Below the pieces are notes generated by a model, which was not told the origin of the DNA, made no database searches, and saw nothing but the letters and a program-made list of their open reading frames with translations. Below, piece by piece: positions 34,935 through 45,930 of a DNA stretch of 64,000 nt. The position numbers and the translations under genes are program-made. Within the stretch, counting starts at the first letter, position 1. Every line of letters begins with the position of its first letter. The stretch is from the NCBI RefSeq assembly GCF_037325665.1, contig NC_090251.1:16560972-16624971 (forward strand). The letters are read 5' to 3'. The stretch is from Littorina saxatilis. Taxonomy: Eukaryota > Mollusca > Gastropoda > Littorinimorpha > Littorinidae.

Positions 34935-34956
34935 ATGGTACGACTGGGACAAGTAA
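34935..34956 (+). CDS. Terminal exon: ...E-WYDWDK-stop, with polyA signal
   Basis: After the acceptor TTATTCTTTCGCAG the exon supplies one base to complete the phase-2 codon of the 33708 donor (GA|A, Glu). It then encodes WYDWDK and a stop, so the protein ends DDEWYDWDK. The 3' UTR runs to an AATAAA at 35022-35027. The phase match and the polyA signal make this pair of exons the best-supported host gene structure in the window. Confidence 0.65.
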
Positions 34957-35021
34957 CCATCCAGGGGATCTGCTCTGGAGAAAAAGAGAAAGTCGAGAGT
35001 TACGTTTTCTCTTGAACAATT

Positions 35022-35027
35022 AATAAA
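35022..35027 (+). terminator. Polyadenylation signal AATAAA
   Basis: It lies 66 bases after the stop codon of the preceding exon. Confidence 0.6.
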
Positions 35028-35081
35028 ATGATTCCTTGAGTTCCTGTGCGTTTGCCTGAGAAAAATGAGGGATACGGAAGC

Positions 35082-35082
<1 letters not shown>

Positions 35083-35147
<65 letters not shown>
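35083..35147. repeat. (TG)n microsatellite
   Basis: A pure tract followed by a short GA run. Confidence 0.95.
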
Positions 35148-35254
35148 TAAAGAGAGAGAGAGAGAGATGATGGAACTTTATTTTTCAAGGATAGAGGTTT
35201 AAGGCGACGCCTTTTCTTACCGGTCCTTACTTCTAATACAAATGTCTAATAAAT

Positions 35255-35558
35255 TTGTTTGTTTGTTTGCTTAACGCCCAGCCGACCACGAAGAACCATA
35301 TCAGGGCGGTGCTGCTTTGACATATAACGTGCGCCACACACAAGACAGAAGTCGCAGCACAGGCTTCATGTCTCACCCAGTCACATTATTCTGACACCGG
35401 ACCAACCAGTCCTAGCACTAACCCCATAATGCCAGACGCCAGGCGGAGCAGCCACTAGATTGCCAATTTTAAAGTCTTAGGTATGACCCGGCCGGGGTTC
35501 GAACCCACGACCTCCCGATCACGGGGCGGACGCCTTGCCACTAGGCCAACCGTGCCGG
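35255..35558 (-). mobile_element. SINE-B, full-length, (CAAA)n tail
   Basis: The minus strand begins with a tRNA-like head (GTTGGCCTAGTGGCAAGGCG as A box, GGGTTCGAACCCC as B box) and ends in (CAAA)n. An exact 12-bp target duplication, TGTCTAATAAAT, flanks it (35243-35254 and 35559-35570). It is a pol III-type retroposon mobilised by a LINE. The second copy at 52291 is 5'-truncated. Confidence 0.85.
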
Positions 35559-35808
35559 TGTCTAATAAATGATAAACAAGTAAAGCAACATGACAAATAA
35601 ACAAAGTAAACGAACGAACCAGCAAACAATCGACAAGTAAGCAAACAAGCAAATAAACATAAACAATAAAATGACAAAGTAAGCAACATACAAATCGAAA
35701 GCGAAACATGCAACATGTTAATTGAGGTTACACATGTAAAGTGATCGGCGGTAAAATTCACACGATACCAACGTTTACACTAATGCTAATAATGATTATA
35801 TGGTGTAA

Positions 35809-35810
<2 letters not shown>

Positions 35811-35863
<53 letters not shown>
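35811..35863. repeat. (GAT)n microsatellite
   Basis: A pure trinucleotide tract. Confidence 0.9.
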
Positions 35864-35864
<1 letters not shown>

Positions 35865-35935
35865 GTGATGATGGAAAATCGCAACATAAATTCCACATAA
35901 TACATATAATAAAGAACATATTTGTGTAATTCATG

Positions 35936-36356
35936 GGGCGGGGATATAGCTCAGTACTGTTGGTAGCGCGCTGGATTTGTATTCAGTTGGCCGATGTCAG
36001 CGTGAGTTCGATCCCAGGTTCGGCGGAAATTTATTTCAGAGTCAACTTTGTGTGCAGACTCTCTTCGGTGTCCGAACTCCCCCCCGTGTACACTACATTA
36101 GGTGTGCACGTTAAAGATCCCACGATTGACAAAAGGGTCTTTCCTGGCAAAATTGCTTAGGCACAGTTAATAATTGTCTACCTATACCCGTGTGAATTGG
36201 AATAATAGGCCGTGAAAGGTAAATATGCGCTGAAATGGCTGCAATTACTGGCCGTATAAAATTTCATCTCGCACGGCATCACTGCAGAGCGCCTAGAACT
36301 GTACCCACGGAATATGCGCGATATAAGCCTCATATTGATTGATTGATTGATTGAAA
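35936..36356 (+). mobile_element. SINE-A, (TTGA)n tail
   Basis: A tRNA-like head (GATATAGCTCAG.., GAGTTCGATCCCAGG) is followed by a long body and the tail TTGATTGATTGATTGA. The head is not a tRNA gene: it lacks a proper acceptor stem and runs straight into the SINE body. A second copy is at 54466-54866 on the minus strand. Confidence 0.8.
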
Positions 36357-36408
36357 GCTTTGCCAATTGTTGACAGCTACTTGCACGTGTTAAGACTAGT
36401 ATAGCCAT

Positions 36409-36830
36409 CTAGGTAGACATAAAATGATTATGCAGAGCTTGTTTAAAACTCTTTAGTAAGGTTAATGATCTTATTACAGACGGAATGGAGTTCCACACCA
36501 TAGCGCCAGAGAAGGCTTGACTAGTTTTGAACAAATCAATCCTGGGTATTGGTGGTAGAAAATTGATAGACCCGTACCTTTCGGTGACTCTGTGAAATAG
36601 GTCCTGAATATTGAAGGGCACTTCGCCATGATATACTTTATACATCATTACAGTCTTATTAAACTGTAACTGTTTAACTAGCGGCAGGTAGTTTAGATTC
36701 TTTAACTTCAAATCAGCTGATAATTGTGGACCATTTAACATGATTTTAGCTGCCCGACGATGTAGAGAGTTTAATTTTTTTTTCATGTGAATATCAGCAC
36801 GCCGTATAAATGGTTGCACCGACTGAAAGC
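36409..36830 (-). mobile_element. LINE 3' fragment (C-terminal region)
   Basis: A minus-strand frame of 136 residues carries the LINE tail pattern: LHRRAAKIML, LPLVKQLQFNKTVMMYKVYH, RIDLFKTSQAFSGAMVWNSI and SFKQALHNHF. This region follows the reverse transcriptase in CR1/RTE-like elements. The polymerase itself is absent, so the element is 5'-truncated or broken. Confidence 0.6.
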
Positions 36831-37378
36831 CGCGGGACCGGTTGCACCGACTAAAAGCCGCGGGATCAGGACAAGCGAGGTGAGTTTCTCCACAAAATTA
36901 CAAATCTCTTCTCTTAATTAGTAGATTATCATATAACTTTTGTTTACACTTTGAACTTAGGTATTGTAGCATCACATCATCGATTTTTTTCATTGATTGC
37001 ATTTACGTGTGAATGTTGAACTGTGATTATTTACACTTGTTAAAGCGCATTTTTGTAAATTTTGACTTTCAACCTTCACCACCAAAAATCAAGCTTTCGG
37101 ACAAACCTACAGACAATTAAGATGTAACCAATGATTATTTATTGACCATTGGGTTAAATTTTATTAGCTAATGTTACATGGTTACTTCATATTTTACGGA
37201 TATGTAAACACACCAAACGTTTGACGGTTGCACGCCACGGAAGAGCATGGTTGCACGTCGCGACAATATTTGATTGCCAGCGGTTGTGCACCATGGGACA
37301 TTGTCCTTCTAAATTTGCCAGTAATATCAAGTTATATTTGGTGAATGTCTCAGCTCTTGTTTTGTTATGTTGTTATAG

Positions 37379-37957
37379 TCCCCCACCACCTTTATTGCCG
37401 ATGTTCTGTGCGTTTTTGTACGATCCGATAGCTCCAAATTTTGCTTTTCTGCAACCCCCAACCCCCACGATAGCGGACTACCACCCCCCACCGATCCCGA
37501 CAGAGAGGTTGCAGAATGGAGATCTCTGGTACCACGACGGATATAGCTATCTTGATGTTAGCGAAGAGATGGTGGAAGCTGTGGACGCTGTTCTTTCACA
37601 AGAGCAAGCTCAGACCATAGGTCCACCCACAAGGACATCAACACCATCAAAGCCGTCTGGGAGTTTAGGCAAGCGTCATCTGTGTCAAGAGTGTGGCAAA
37701 AGTTACAAAATAATATGCTTCTGGTCTAACAGAACACAGGAGACAAGAACACGGCTTTCAAACGGGATCAAGATACACGTGCGGAGTATGTGATAAAGCT
37801 TTCATGAACATTACTGAATTTCACAGCCACTATATTGGTCATCAAGGCATAAAACCACACAGATGCAAAAAATGCAACAAGTATTTCCAAAGCAAACGGA
37901 ACCTCACACGCCACAATTGTAAGACAAAACCAATAGTATGCAAGCCAGATAGGCCTA
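37379..37957 (+). pseudogene. C2H2 zinc-finger gene fragment, left part
   Basis: The acceptor TTTTGTTATGTTGTTATAG opens an exon encoding a Pro-rich region, then DLWYHDGYSYLDVSEEM and a linker, and then C2H2 fingers. Finger 1 (CQECGKSYK.. then SGLTEHRRQEH) is split between frames by what looks like a single extra base near 37720. Finger 2 (CGVCDKAFMNITEFHSHYIG, then H) is intact with C-x2-C-x12-H-x3-H. Finger 3 (CKKCNKYFQSKRNLTRHNC) is intact up to the first His. The large transposon then begins. A fourth finger on + lies just beyond it at about 42000. The protein would be a nuclear DNA-binding factor. The frameshift and insertion suggest a pseudogene, or an assembly error at the shift. Confidence 0.6.
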
Positions 37958-38253
37958 CCGTGCATCCCCCCCAGGGGTTGGCAAGACTGGTCTAGAAATG
38001 ATCCCTAGAGTATCCTGAACACGAAACAAAAACTTTAACAGCAAAAAGTTGGGATGCTTAGGAGTTACAGCCCTTGACGTAAGGGTACCCTCTTGTGCGC
38101 TTACTGCGGCCGTTCGAAGTTTACTGTGAATCAGCTGCTGTAAATGAACAAGAAATCATGTTCTTTTGATCCCAATTTTTTTAATTTAGTTGTCAGTGAA
38201 CCTGGTAGAACCTTGAGTAATCTCTGTTATTGGTCAACAGTTTGGCATCAGTA

Positions 38254-38694
38254 GTGCCTGTGTCACGATACGAGATTACCCCCGAAATGAGTTTACCCTC
38301 CGAAGTTCCACTTTGTACAAAAGTAGCAGATATTCTGTATAATTTCGACTGTTAAACAGTATAAATCGGCTCTAAACGACATTGTGGTAGCTGTAAAGAC
38401 ATCGCAGTACAATAGTGCGTCTCCATTGATTAAAAATTAACAAAATATTACTGCCCAGGTCGGCCATTGCTTGCAACATGTGCCGCCATTGCTCGTCTTC
38501 GCTAAAATTCCAATTTCAAGGGCTTTGTGGACTATTGTAACCTGTGTTGTATCCACAGGTAACGACAATGTCGTTCATAGACAATTTATACCGTATAACA
38601 GTCGAAATTATTCAGAATATCTGCTACTTTTGTACAAAGTGGAACTTCTGAGGGCAAACTAGTTACGGGGGTGTCTCGTGACACCTGCCTTATG
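38254..38694. mobile_element. Foldback MITE nested in the transposon
   Basis: The arms GAAGTTCCACTTTGTACAAA.. and their complement pair over about 110 bp, with outer ends GTGTCACGA and TCGTGACAC. It interrupts the region where the N-terminal part of the transposon ORF would be expected. Confidence 0.6.
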
Positions 38695-38811
38695 CATTCT
38701 GATTTTTCGCGGTTCACATAGGATTTCATTTCTTGTACAATAAATTGGAGATCAAGTTGTCTTGTTTGATGTGTTTTTCATAAAGTAATATGTGTCGGTT
38801 AGCATCAGATA

Positions 38812-41535
38812 ATGTATAGAGGGTTGGTCACAGTTTACATTGGAACATTCCATCTTGTTTGTGCCTATCTGAAAATGATTGGTAAAAAGATGAATGGTTC
38901 TGGGCTGTCAGACATCATGTTGGAAGCTGAGCTCATCACATCTGGTTCTTTGAAAGGAGTTGAGTCTGGGAAGCAATATGACCGAGCACTGCACTGCCAC
39001 AAGACGATGCAGGAATGCCTTGAACGCTTGATGCTAGCGAGCTACCTGAAAATGACAGGAGAAGACAGAGATTTTCCCCAGATGACCGAAGAAACCATGA
39101 ACTTGCTTGCTGCAACAAGAGGAGCCTCCACGCACGACACTGTCGCACAGCTGCTGGATGACAAAGGCACGAGTGACTTCTTCAGAGACTATGAACAGTA
39201 TAGAGAAGATGTCAGGCAAGGAAAACACGGGAAAACTCCCCAGTTCTGGATGTCCTATATGGACCACATCTGGCATGTACTGTCTCTCTTGTAATTTGTA
39301 TGCTGTGAAAGCGAATGACTTTGAGTTGTATGCCCAGTGCTTATTGGCGATGCCTGATCTTTTCTTCAGCTTTGGGGGACAAAACTATGCAAGGTACCTC
39401 ACCTTCTTTGGACTCTTCATCGCCAACATTGAGCTCTCACACCCAGGTTCCACCGAGCTGCTAAAGCAAGGGGCATTCAGCGTGGCAAGGTCTTTCATTC
39501 CTGGCAACAGATGTGCCGTTGACAAAACGATGGAGGAGACGTTTATGCGCAATGCGAAGAGCAAAGGAGGAGCAGCCGCAGCTGGTGCAGGTCTCACTGG
39601 AATTGCTTCAAACTATCCAGCCTACCAAAAGTGGGTGAGGACAACCCACCAAAGAACAAAGTACATGCAAGTGACTATGAACATGGCTGGAATGACAAAG
39701 GATAGTGAACTGGACACTCAACACCGTGACCTTCGTCCAACAGAAGTCACCAGGAGTGAAAAGAGTGTGGCACGAACACTTGCTGCAGTAGAAAGCTTCA
39801 CCAACCCGTTTGAGGTTCATGACAAAGAGAAACTGATCATGCTGTCATCAGGTGCCACAGTACCTGCTGAAATCGAGAAGGATGTCCTACGTGCAGAAGC
39901 AGCAGGCAGAAGCGAGAAGGAGAAGTTCATCACTGAGAGACTAGAAACCGGAGAACATTTCTTCGAGCCAGTGAAACGTCTCAAGCTGAAAGTCATGGCA
40001 GACACGTCAAAAAGAGTCACACTCAAGTCAACTCAAAACAAATTGACTGAATATAAGCACCAAGGAAATGTGGCCTTCCAACTTCTCGTGAAGTCTCAGG
40101 AAGGCGATCTGAACATGGATCTGAAAGAGCTCATGACCTATCAGCTGACTCCAGTCCCTTACAGCCTTGGGACAGCAGACAGTTATTTGGCTAAGACTGA
40201 CAAGAGCGCTGCTTTTCACTATCTGACGAAGACTGTGGAAGACGCTGTCCCCCCCCCCCCCCCCTGTTGATGAGACTCTAATGATCATCGATGGCAATGC
40301 AACATTTCACGCAATGCAACAAGTTCCTCCCAACTTTCGCCAGATCTGCCAGAAGCTCTACGACATGGTACCACCAGAAACTGACTTTGTATTCAGCACC
40401 GATATGTACCAAGACTGTTCTGTGAAATCCATGGAGCGAAAGAGAAGAGGGTCTGGTGACAAGATCATCCTGAAAGGGGATAGCACAAAGCGACCAGCAG
40501 ACTGGAAGGCATTTCTGGCTAATGAAGATAACAAAGTGCAGTTCATTAAACTGCTACTGGATGTCTGGAGCAAGGATTCCTTTGCTGAAAAGCACAAGGA
40601 GAGAAACGTCGTTCTCGTCTGTGAAGGGCAAGCATTCAAGCTCTCATCAGCTGATGGTAGAAAGACTGAATAAACAAGAACTTCATTCCTTGTCGTCTAC
40701 CCAAAAAGAAACAGACTCGCGTGTCATCCTCTACTCCAAGTATGGACAAGATCAAGGGTACAAGTACATTCGTGTCAAGAGTCCTGACACAGATGTATTT
40801 TTCATCCTCCTGAACTTTGCCCCTCAGCTAGACGGTGTTACAATCCTGTTTGACACGGGCAAAGGCAACAAGAAGCGACTGATTGACATCAGTGACCTAG
40901 CCAGAGGACTTACACAGCCTTTCTGCACTGCACTGTTGTCTCTCCATGCTTTCACAGGCTGTGATTCAACCAGCGCCTTCAAGGGCAAAGGCAAAGTGAA
41001 GGCTGTGAAGGTTCTGCAGCAGAAGCCAGCATTTGTGAAGACGCTCGCTCAGCTTGGCAACACGTGGGACATGCAGGATGAAATAATTGATGACTTGGAG
41101 TCCTTCACATGCTGTATCTATGGCAGGTCACGATTCAGCAAGGTTAATGAGCTGAGGCATCACTTGCTGAAAGAGAAGTGTGGCGAAGAGGTGGTAAATG
41201 CCAGTCAGAATGTCGACTTGGCTACTTTGCCACCTTCTCGACGCAGTCTGAAGCAAAATATTCGCCGCTGCAACTATCAAGTGGCCATCTGGAAGCGAGG
41301 TGACCAGCCTGTGCCAGACATTCCTAACCCCACAGAAGGTCATGGCTGGGTGATGAACAATGGCATTTTAGAGCCACTCTGGACAGAAGAGGAAGAAGAG
41401 CTGACCTTACCCCAGACTGTCATTGACGATCTCCTCAATGATGTCCCTGACTCAGATGCGGAAGAAGAGGAAGACGACACAGAGTGCTTCTTGCAGAATG
41501 GCCTGGATGACTCCAGCTCAGAAGACTCTGATTAA
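38812..41535 (+). pseudogene. Transposon ORF: transposase-like region plus XPG/FEN1-like nuclease
   Basis: Coding similarity runs through all three frames: 38812-39290, 39290-40270, 40265-40673 and 40670-41535. Shifts occur near 39290, at a C-run near 40255, and near 40660. The N-terminal part has helical transposase-like sequence (GSGLSDIMLEAELITSGSLK, DKTMEETFMRNAKSKGG). The C-terminal half opens with MIIDGNATFHAM and has QKETDSRVILY, RVKSPDTDVFFILL and HAFTGCDSTSAFKGKGKVKA. These match the order of acidic residues and the helix-two-turn-helix of XPG/FEN1 nucleases. An XPG-type nuclease inside a DNA transposon is known of the Academ superfamily. The tail is very acidic. The front of the transposase is missing. 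The copy cannot be functional as read. Confidence 0.6.
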
Positions 41536-41972
41536 AATTAGAAACACTGAACAATACTTCGTGTGATTGCTTGTTCATTTACAGCAGCTGTTTCACAGTA
41601 AAATTTGAACGGCCGCAGTAAGTGCACGAGGGGGCACCCTTACATCAAGGGCTGTAACTCCTATGCTTCCCAACTTTTTGCTGTTTAAGTTTTTGTTTCG
41701 TGTTCAGAACACTCTAAGGAACATATTTAGGCAAGTCCCGTCAACCCCTGGAGGGGTGCATGGTAGATTTCTTGTTCATTTACAGCAGTTGATTCACAGT
41801 AAACTTCGAACGGCCGCAGTAAGCGCACAAGAGGGTACCCTTACGTCAAGGGCTGTAACTCCTAAGCATCCCAACTTTTTGCTGTTAAAGTTTTTGTTTC
41901 GTGTTCAGGATACTCTAGGGATCATTTCTAGACCAGTCTTGCCAACCCCTGGGGGGGGGGGGTGCACGGTAG

Positions 41973-42170
41973 GTATACTTGGCTTGTGGACTACAAGACT
42001 TCTTGTCTGCAGCAAATGCGGCAAGAGTTTTGCTTGTGCCCGACTGCTGAGTCAGCACATGCATACCCATGACGAGAAACCCCAGTTGATTCATCACTGT
42101 CCGAATTTGATGCTGGTTCGTCCGTTTTGTTCTCGTCCGCTTATACACGCCGTATGTATGGCAGCTTGCT
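41973..42170 (+). pseudogene. C2H2 zinc-finger gene fragment, right part
   Basis: LLVCSKCGKSFACARLLSQH, then MHTHDEKPQ, is a finger with C-x2-C-x12-H-x3-H on the same strand as the fingers at 37700-37930. It lies immediately after the transposon's right end. A possible acceptor (TTCTTGTCTGCAG) overlaps its start. The simplest reading is one finger array split by the transposon. Confidence 0.5.
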
Positions 42171-42259
42171 TTTCCCGGGGAGAAAGCAGCCCGAATTTCC
42201 ATGAGGGTAACCTCACTGGACTGTAAATCTTATCCAATCCAATCCAATCCAATTCGCCA

Positions 42260-42525
42260 GTTTTGCATTCGTCGGCTTTGCATTCTATTGTGATAGTTTC
42301 ATTCTTATGGCCAACAATGTGGTATCCCTCTGCTACTGTCTTTGGAATTACTTCGAAGTCTTTTGAACAATATCTGAATACCCCAGCTTTATCGTCAAGC
42401 CGAAGAATGCGAAGCTTCACATTTTCAGTGGGGTGTAATGACAAAGCATGATCGATAGCGGTGATGAATTCTTCACATTTTTCAGAACAATACCAGCACA
42501 TGAAGCAGGGCTGATTCGCATCCAT
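42260..42525 (-). CDS. Unidentified ORF with N-terminal C2H2-like finger
   Basis: The minus-strand frame starts MDANQPCFMCWYCSEKCEEF and ITAIDHALSLH. The Cys pair in CWYC and the two His in IDHALSLH give C-x2-C-x12-H-x4-H. The rest (LRILRLDDKAGVFRYCSKDF, VIPKTVAEGYHIVGH) is protein-like but not assigned. At about 42240 the frame enters an (ATTGG)n repeat, so the coding part probably ends or is spliced before it. It may be the first exon of a transposon-derived or host zinc-finger gene. Confidence 0.4.
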
Positions 42526-42675
42526 GGTTTATGCAGTGGACAGGTGATTTCAGAGGCCGGACTCCATCTGCCATAGAAAATTAGAAATATCAGAGTGCGA
42601 GTACCATCCTAAAAAAAAGTGCGTGTCTCCATGAAACTATTGGGACTGTACACTATCCGGGTCAAACCACCTGTA

Positions 42676-42879
42676 CAGTGGCCGGCAAAAGTATTGCACC
42701 ACATAGCAAGAGAGGAAAGGTCTGACAATTTAGACACTTTTCAAACGGTCTTTTTAATACAATCAAGTATACTACAATCATGAATTTTTAACATAGTAAA
42801 GACGAAAGTCCCCTCTTTCTTGTGATACCAAATCTGTTAGCAAATGAAGAGTTCTTACATATCTAATTCACGGTGTGTC
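42676..42879. mobile_element. Tc1/mariner-like left end, cut by the assembly gap
   Basis: CAGTGGCCGGCAAAAGTATT follows a TA dinucleotide and resembles Tc1-like termini. The sequence runs into the N gap, so the rest cannot be judged. Confidence 0.4.
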
Positions 42880-43079
42880 NNNNNNNNNNNNNNNNNNNNN
42901 NNNNNNNNNNNNNNNNNNNNNNNNNNNNNNNNNNNNNNNNNNNNNNNNNNNNNNNNNNNNNNNNNNNNNNNNNNNNNNNNNNNNNNNNNNNNNNNNNNNN
43001 NNNNNNNNNNNNNNNNNNNNNNNNNNNNNNNNNNNNNNNNNNNNNNNNNNNNNNNNNNNNNNNNNNNNNNNNNNNNNNN
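42880..43079. other. Assembly gap of 200 N
   Basis: A run of exactly 200 undetermined bases, probably of arbitrary length. Confidence 1.
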
Positions 43080-43103
43080 TCCAATAATTCTTGCTCTTCA
43101 TTT

Positions 43104-44000
43104 TTATATTTAGTCAAGTTTTGACTAAATATTTTAACATCGAGGGGGAATCGAAACGAGGGTCGTGGTGTATGTGCGTGTGTGTGTGCGTGTGTGCGTG
43201 TGTGCGTGTGTGTGTGTGTGTGTGTCTGTGTGTGTGTGTAGAGCGATTCAGACTAAACTACTGGACCGATCTTTATGAAATTTGACATGAGAGTTCCTGG
43301 GTATGAAATCCCCGAACGTTTTTTTCATTTTTTTGATAAATGTCTTTGATGACGTCATATCCGGCTTTTCGTGAAAGTTGAGGCGGCACTGTCACGCACT
43401 CATTTTTCAACCAAATTGGTTGAAATTTTGGGCAAGTAATCTTCGACGAAGCCCGGACTTCGGTATTGCATTTCAGCTTGGTGGCTTAAAAATTAATTAA
43501 TGACTTTGGTCATTAAAAATCTGAAAATTGTAAAAAAAAATAAAAATTTATAAAACGATCCAAATTTACGTTTATCTTATTCTCCATCATTTGCTGATTC
43601 CAAAAACATATAAATATGTTATATTCGGATTAAAAACAAGCTCTGAAAATTAAATATATAAAAATTATTAGCAAAATTAAATTGTCCAAATCAATTTAAA
43701 AACACTTTCATCTTATTCCTTGTCGGTTCCTGATTCCAAAAACATATAGATATGATATGTTTGGATTAAAAACACGCTCAGAAAGTTAAAACAAAGAGAG
43801 GTACAGAAAAGCGTGCTATCCTTCTTAGCGCAACTACTACCCCGCTCTTCTTGTCAATTTCACTGCCTTTGCCATGAGCGGTGGACTGACGATGCTACGA
43901 GTATACGGTCTTGCTGAAAAATGGCATTGCGTTCAGTTTCATTCTGTGAGTTCGACAGCTACTTGACTAAATATTGTATTTTCGCCTTACGCGACTTGTT
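43104..44000 (+). mobile_element. R1 element copy 7 (tandem with copy 8)
   Basis: A complete copy of the main subfamily. Its ACTTGTT end abuts the ACATTTAG head of copy 8 with no spacer. TGACGTCA is at 43350-43357. Confidence 0.8.
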
Positions 44001-44062
44001 ACATTTAGTCAAGTTTTGACTAAATGTTTTAACATAGAGGGGGAATCGAGACGAGGGTCGTG

Positions 44063-44134
<72 letters not shown>

Positions 44135-44871
44135 GTGTGTGTGTGTAGAGCGATTCAGACTAAACTACTGGACCGATCTTTATGAAATTTGACATGAGAG
44201 TTCCTGGGAATGATATCTCCGGATGTTTTTTTCTTTTTTTCGATAAATGTCTTTGATGACGTCATATCCGGCTTTTTGTAAAAGTTGAGGCGGCACTGTC
44301 ACACCCTCATTTTTCAATCAAATTGATTGAAATTTTGGCCAAGCAATCTTCGACGAAGACCGGACTTTGGTATTGCATTTCAGTTTGGTGGCTTAAAAAT
44401 TAATTAATGACTTTGGTCATTAAAAATCTGAAAATTCTAAAAAATAAAAAAATTATAAAACGATCCAAATTTACGTTCATCTTAAATTCTCCATCATTTT
44501 CTGATTCCAAAAACATATAAATATGTTATATTTGGATTAAAAACAAGCTCTGACAATTAAAAATATAAAAATTATTATTAAAATTAAATTTCCCAAATCG
44601 TTTCAAAAACTATTTCATCTTATTCCTTGTCGGTTCCTGATTCCAAAAACATATAGATATGATATGTTTGGATTAAAAACACGCTCAGAAAGTTAAAACG
44701 AAGAGAGGTACAGTAAAGCGTGCTATGATCGAAGCACAGCGCAACCGCTGCCGCGCCAAACAGGCTCGTCACTTTCACTGCCTTTTGCACTAGCGACGGA
44801 CTACGTTCAGTTTCATTCTGTGAGTTCCACAGCTTGACTAAATGTAGTAATTTCGCCTTACGCGACTTGTT
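44001..44871 (+). mobile_element. R1 element copy 8 (diverged subfamily)
   Basis: A complete but more diverged copy with its own version of the 3' part (ATGATCGAAGCACAGCGC). It has a long TG tract and an intact TGACGTCA. The head-to-tail arrangement with copy 7 is exact. Confidence 0.8.
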
Positions 44872-44875
44872 TATT

Positions 44876-45150
44876 ATGGGGGCGAGGACGCCCCCATTCT
44901 ATACGGATAGTTTCGAGGTTGACCATGGGCAGCGCCATTTTGTTGTGAAATACGTCATCAGTTTGTGTACACAGGAAGTTGTGACATCCGTCACCCTATG
45001 GGAGGGGTGACGTCAAAATTGTTCATCTGTAGAAAGTTGTGAAATCCGTCACCCTATGGGAGGGGTGACGTCAAAATTGGTCATCACAGAGTTTGTGTAA
45101 CACAGGAAGTTGTGAAATACGTCACCCTATGGGAGGGGTGACGTCAAAAT
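44876..45150. repeat. CRE-bearing tandem repeat with hairpins
   Basis: It opens with the palindrome ATGGGGGCGAGGACGCCCCCA. Three imperfect units follow, each with GTCACCCTATGGGAGGGGTG and then ACGTCA, giving TGACGTCA at 45008, 45066 and 45139. GTCACCCC-like and GGGGTGAC arms can pair in each unit. Confidence 0.7.
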
Positions 45151-45174
45151 TGTTCAACAAAAACATGATATGTC

Positions 45175-45825
45175 GCATTGTGCAGGGTCAACTGCAACAA
45201 ACTCAAACCGAGCCATTCATACCTAGCTGTATTTGAGTGACTTATATACCCGACATTTTTATTTCTTATTTTTAGCACAGGTGTAGGAAAAATCATGAAC
45301 CAAAATGTTATTTATTTTCTAATTTAACATTTTTTTTACAAATATGACCATGGTCTTTTAAACATACAGTGACATTAAACATTGTTATGTTAAAAAAAAG
45401 AAAAAAGAAAAAAAGCTTTTGTGCACAAATCAGAAAATACATTGTACATTTTACCTACAGGCCAAACCGTGAGTGTCTGTGGCAAAGCCCGACCCAGGAA
45501 ATTGCACTGATTTTATATTTAGATCAGAGAGAAATTGTCAAGAACAGGCGCTTGCATTTGGATGTGTCCAATGATAGTAGGTTTGGTTGTGATCAATCAG
45601 AATAATGTAGGAATAAAAATGTATGACAGTTTAGTATGATGACATGTAATTCACATATGCTGAAATATGATATTATACATCATGTAATATTATTATGGCT
45701 GTTGCCATGACCATGAAACCCAACAAAGGTTTAATGTAATGTAATTCAAAATACCAAAACCGAGCACCTATTAATCTCGTCTTTGCGCGTGAAGATTGAG
45801 GCCGTCTGCCAGTAGCGGTTAGGTC
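45175..45825. other. Gene-free AT-rich stretch
   Basis: No gene or repeat is recognised. Confidence 0.35.
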
Positions 45826-45828
45826 ATA

Positions 45829-45930
45829 CAGTGGAACCCCTCTCTAGCGACCTTTAAAATGTTGACAAAAATCGGTCCTTGTGGAGGAGGGTCCTTACAG
45901 AGGGAGGGGGCGGAGTCAGGGGGCCACAAA
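45829..45930. mobile_element. Pogo/Tigger-like terminal fragment
   Basis: CAGTGGAACCCCTCTC after TA resembles pogo/Tigger termini. The opposite end and transposase are not visible. Call on the terminus only. Confidence 0.35.

Larger units (their letters stand above)
37958..41972 (+). mobile_element. 4 kb Academ-like DNA transposon with ~195 bp TIRs
   Basis: The left arm (CTACCGTGCA, C-run, AGGGGTTGGCAAGACTGG onward to about 38155) and right arm (about 41770-41972) are inverted copies that differ at about one base outside the C/G-run. This indicates recent insertion. A second, more diverged right end (about 41575-41758, ending GGGGTGCATGGTAG) lies immediately inside, so the right terminus is doubled. 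The degraded ORF at 38812-41535 encodes a transposase-like protein with an XPG/FEN1-like end. A different inverted-repeat element sits at 38254-38694. No clear target duplication is seen. Confidence 0.65.

Noticed and set aside
35936-36025. tRNA gene
   Set aside because: The A and B boxes are present, but the sequence continues into a SINE body with a (TTGA)n tail and lacks a paired acceptor stem. The same holds at 35500, 53222 and 54820.
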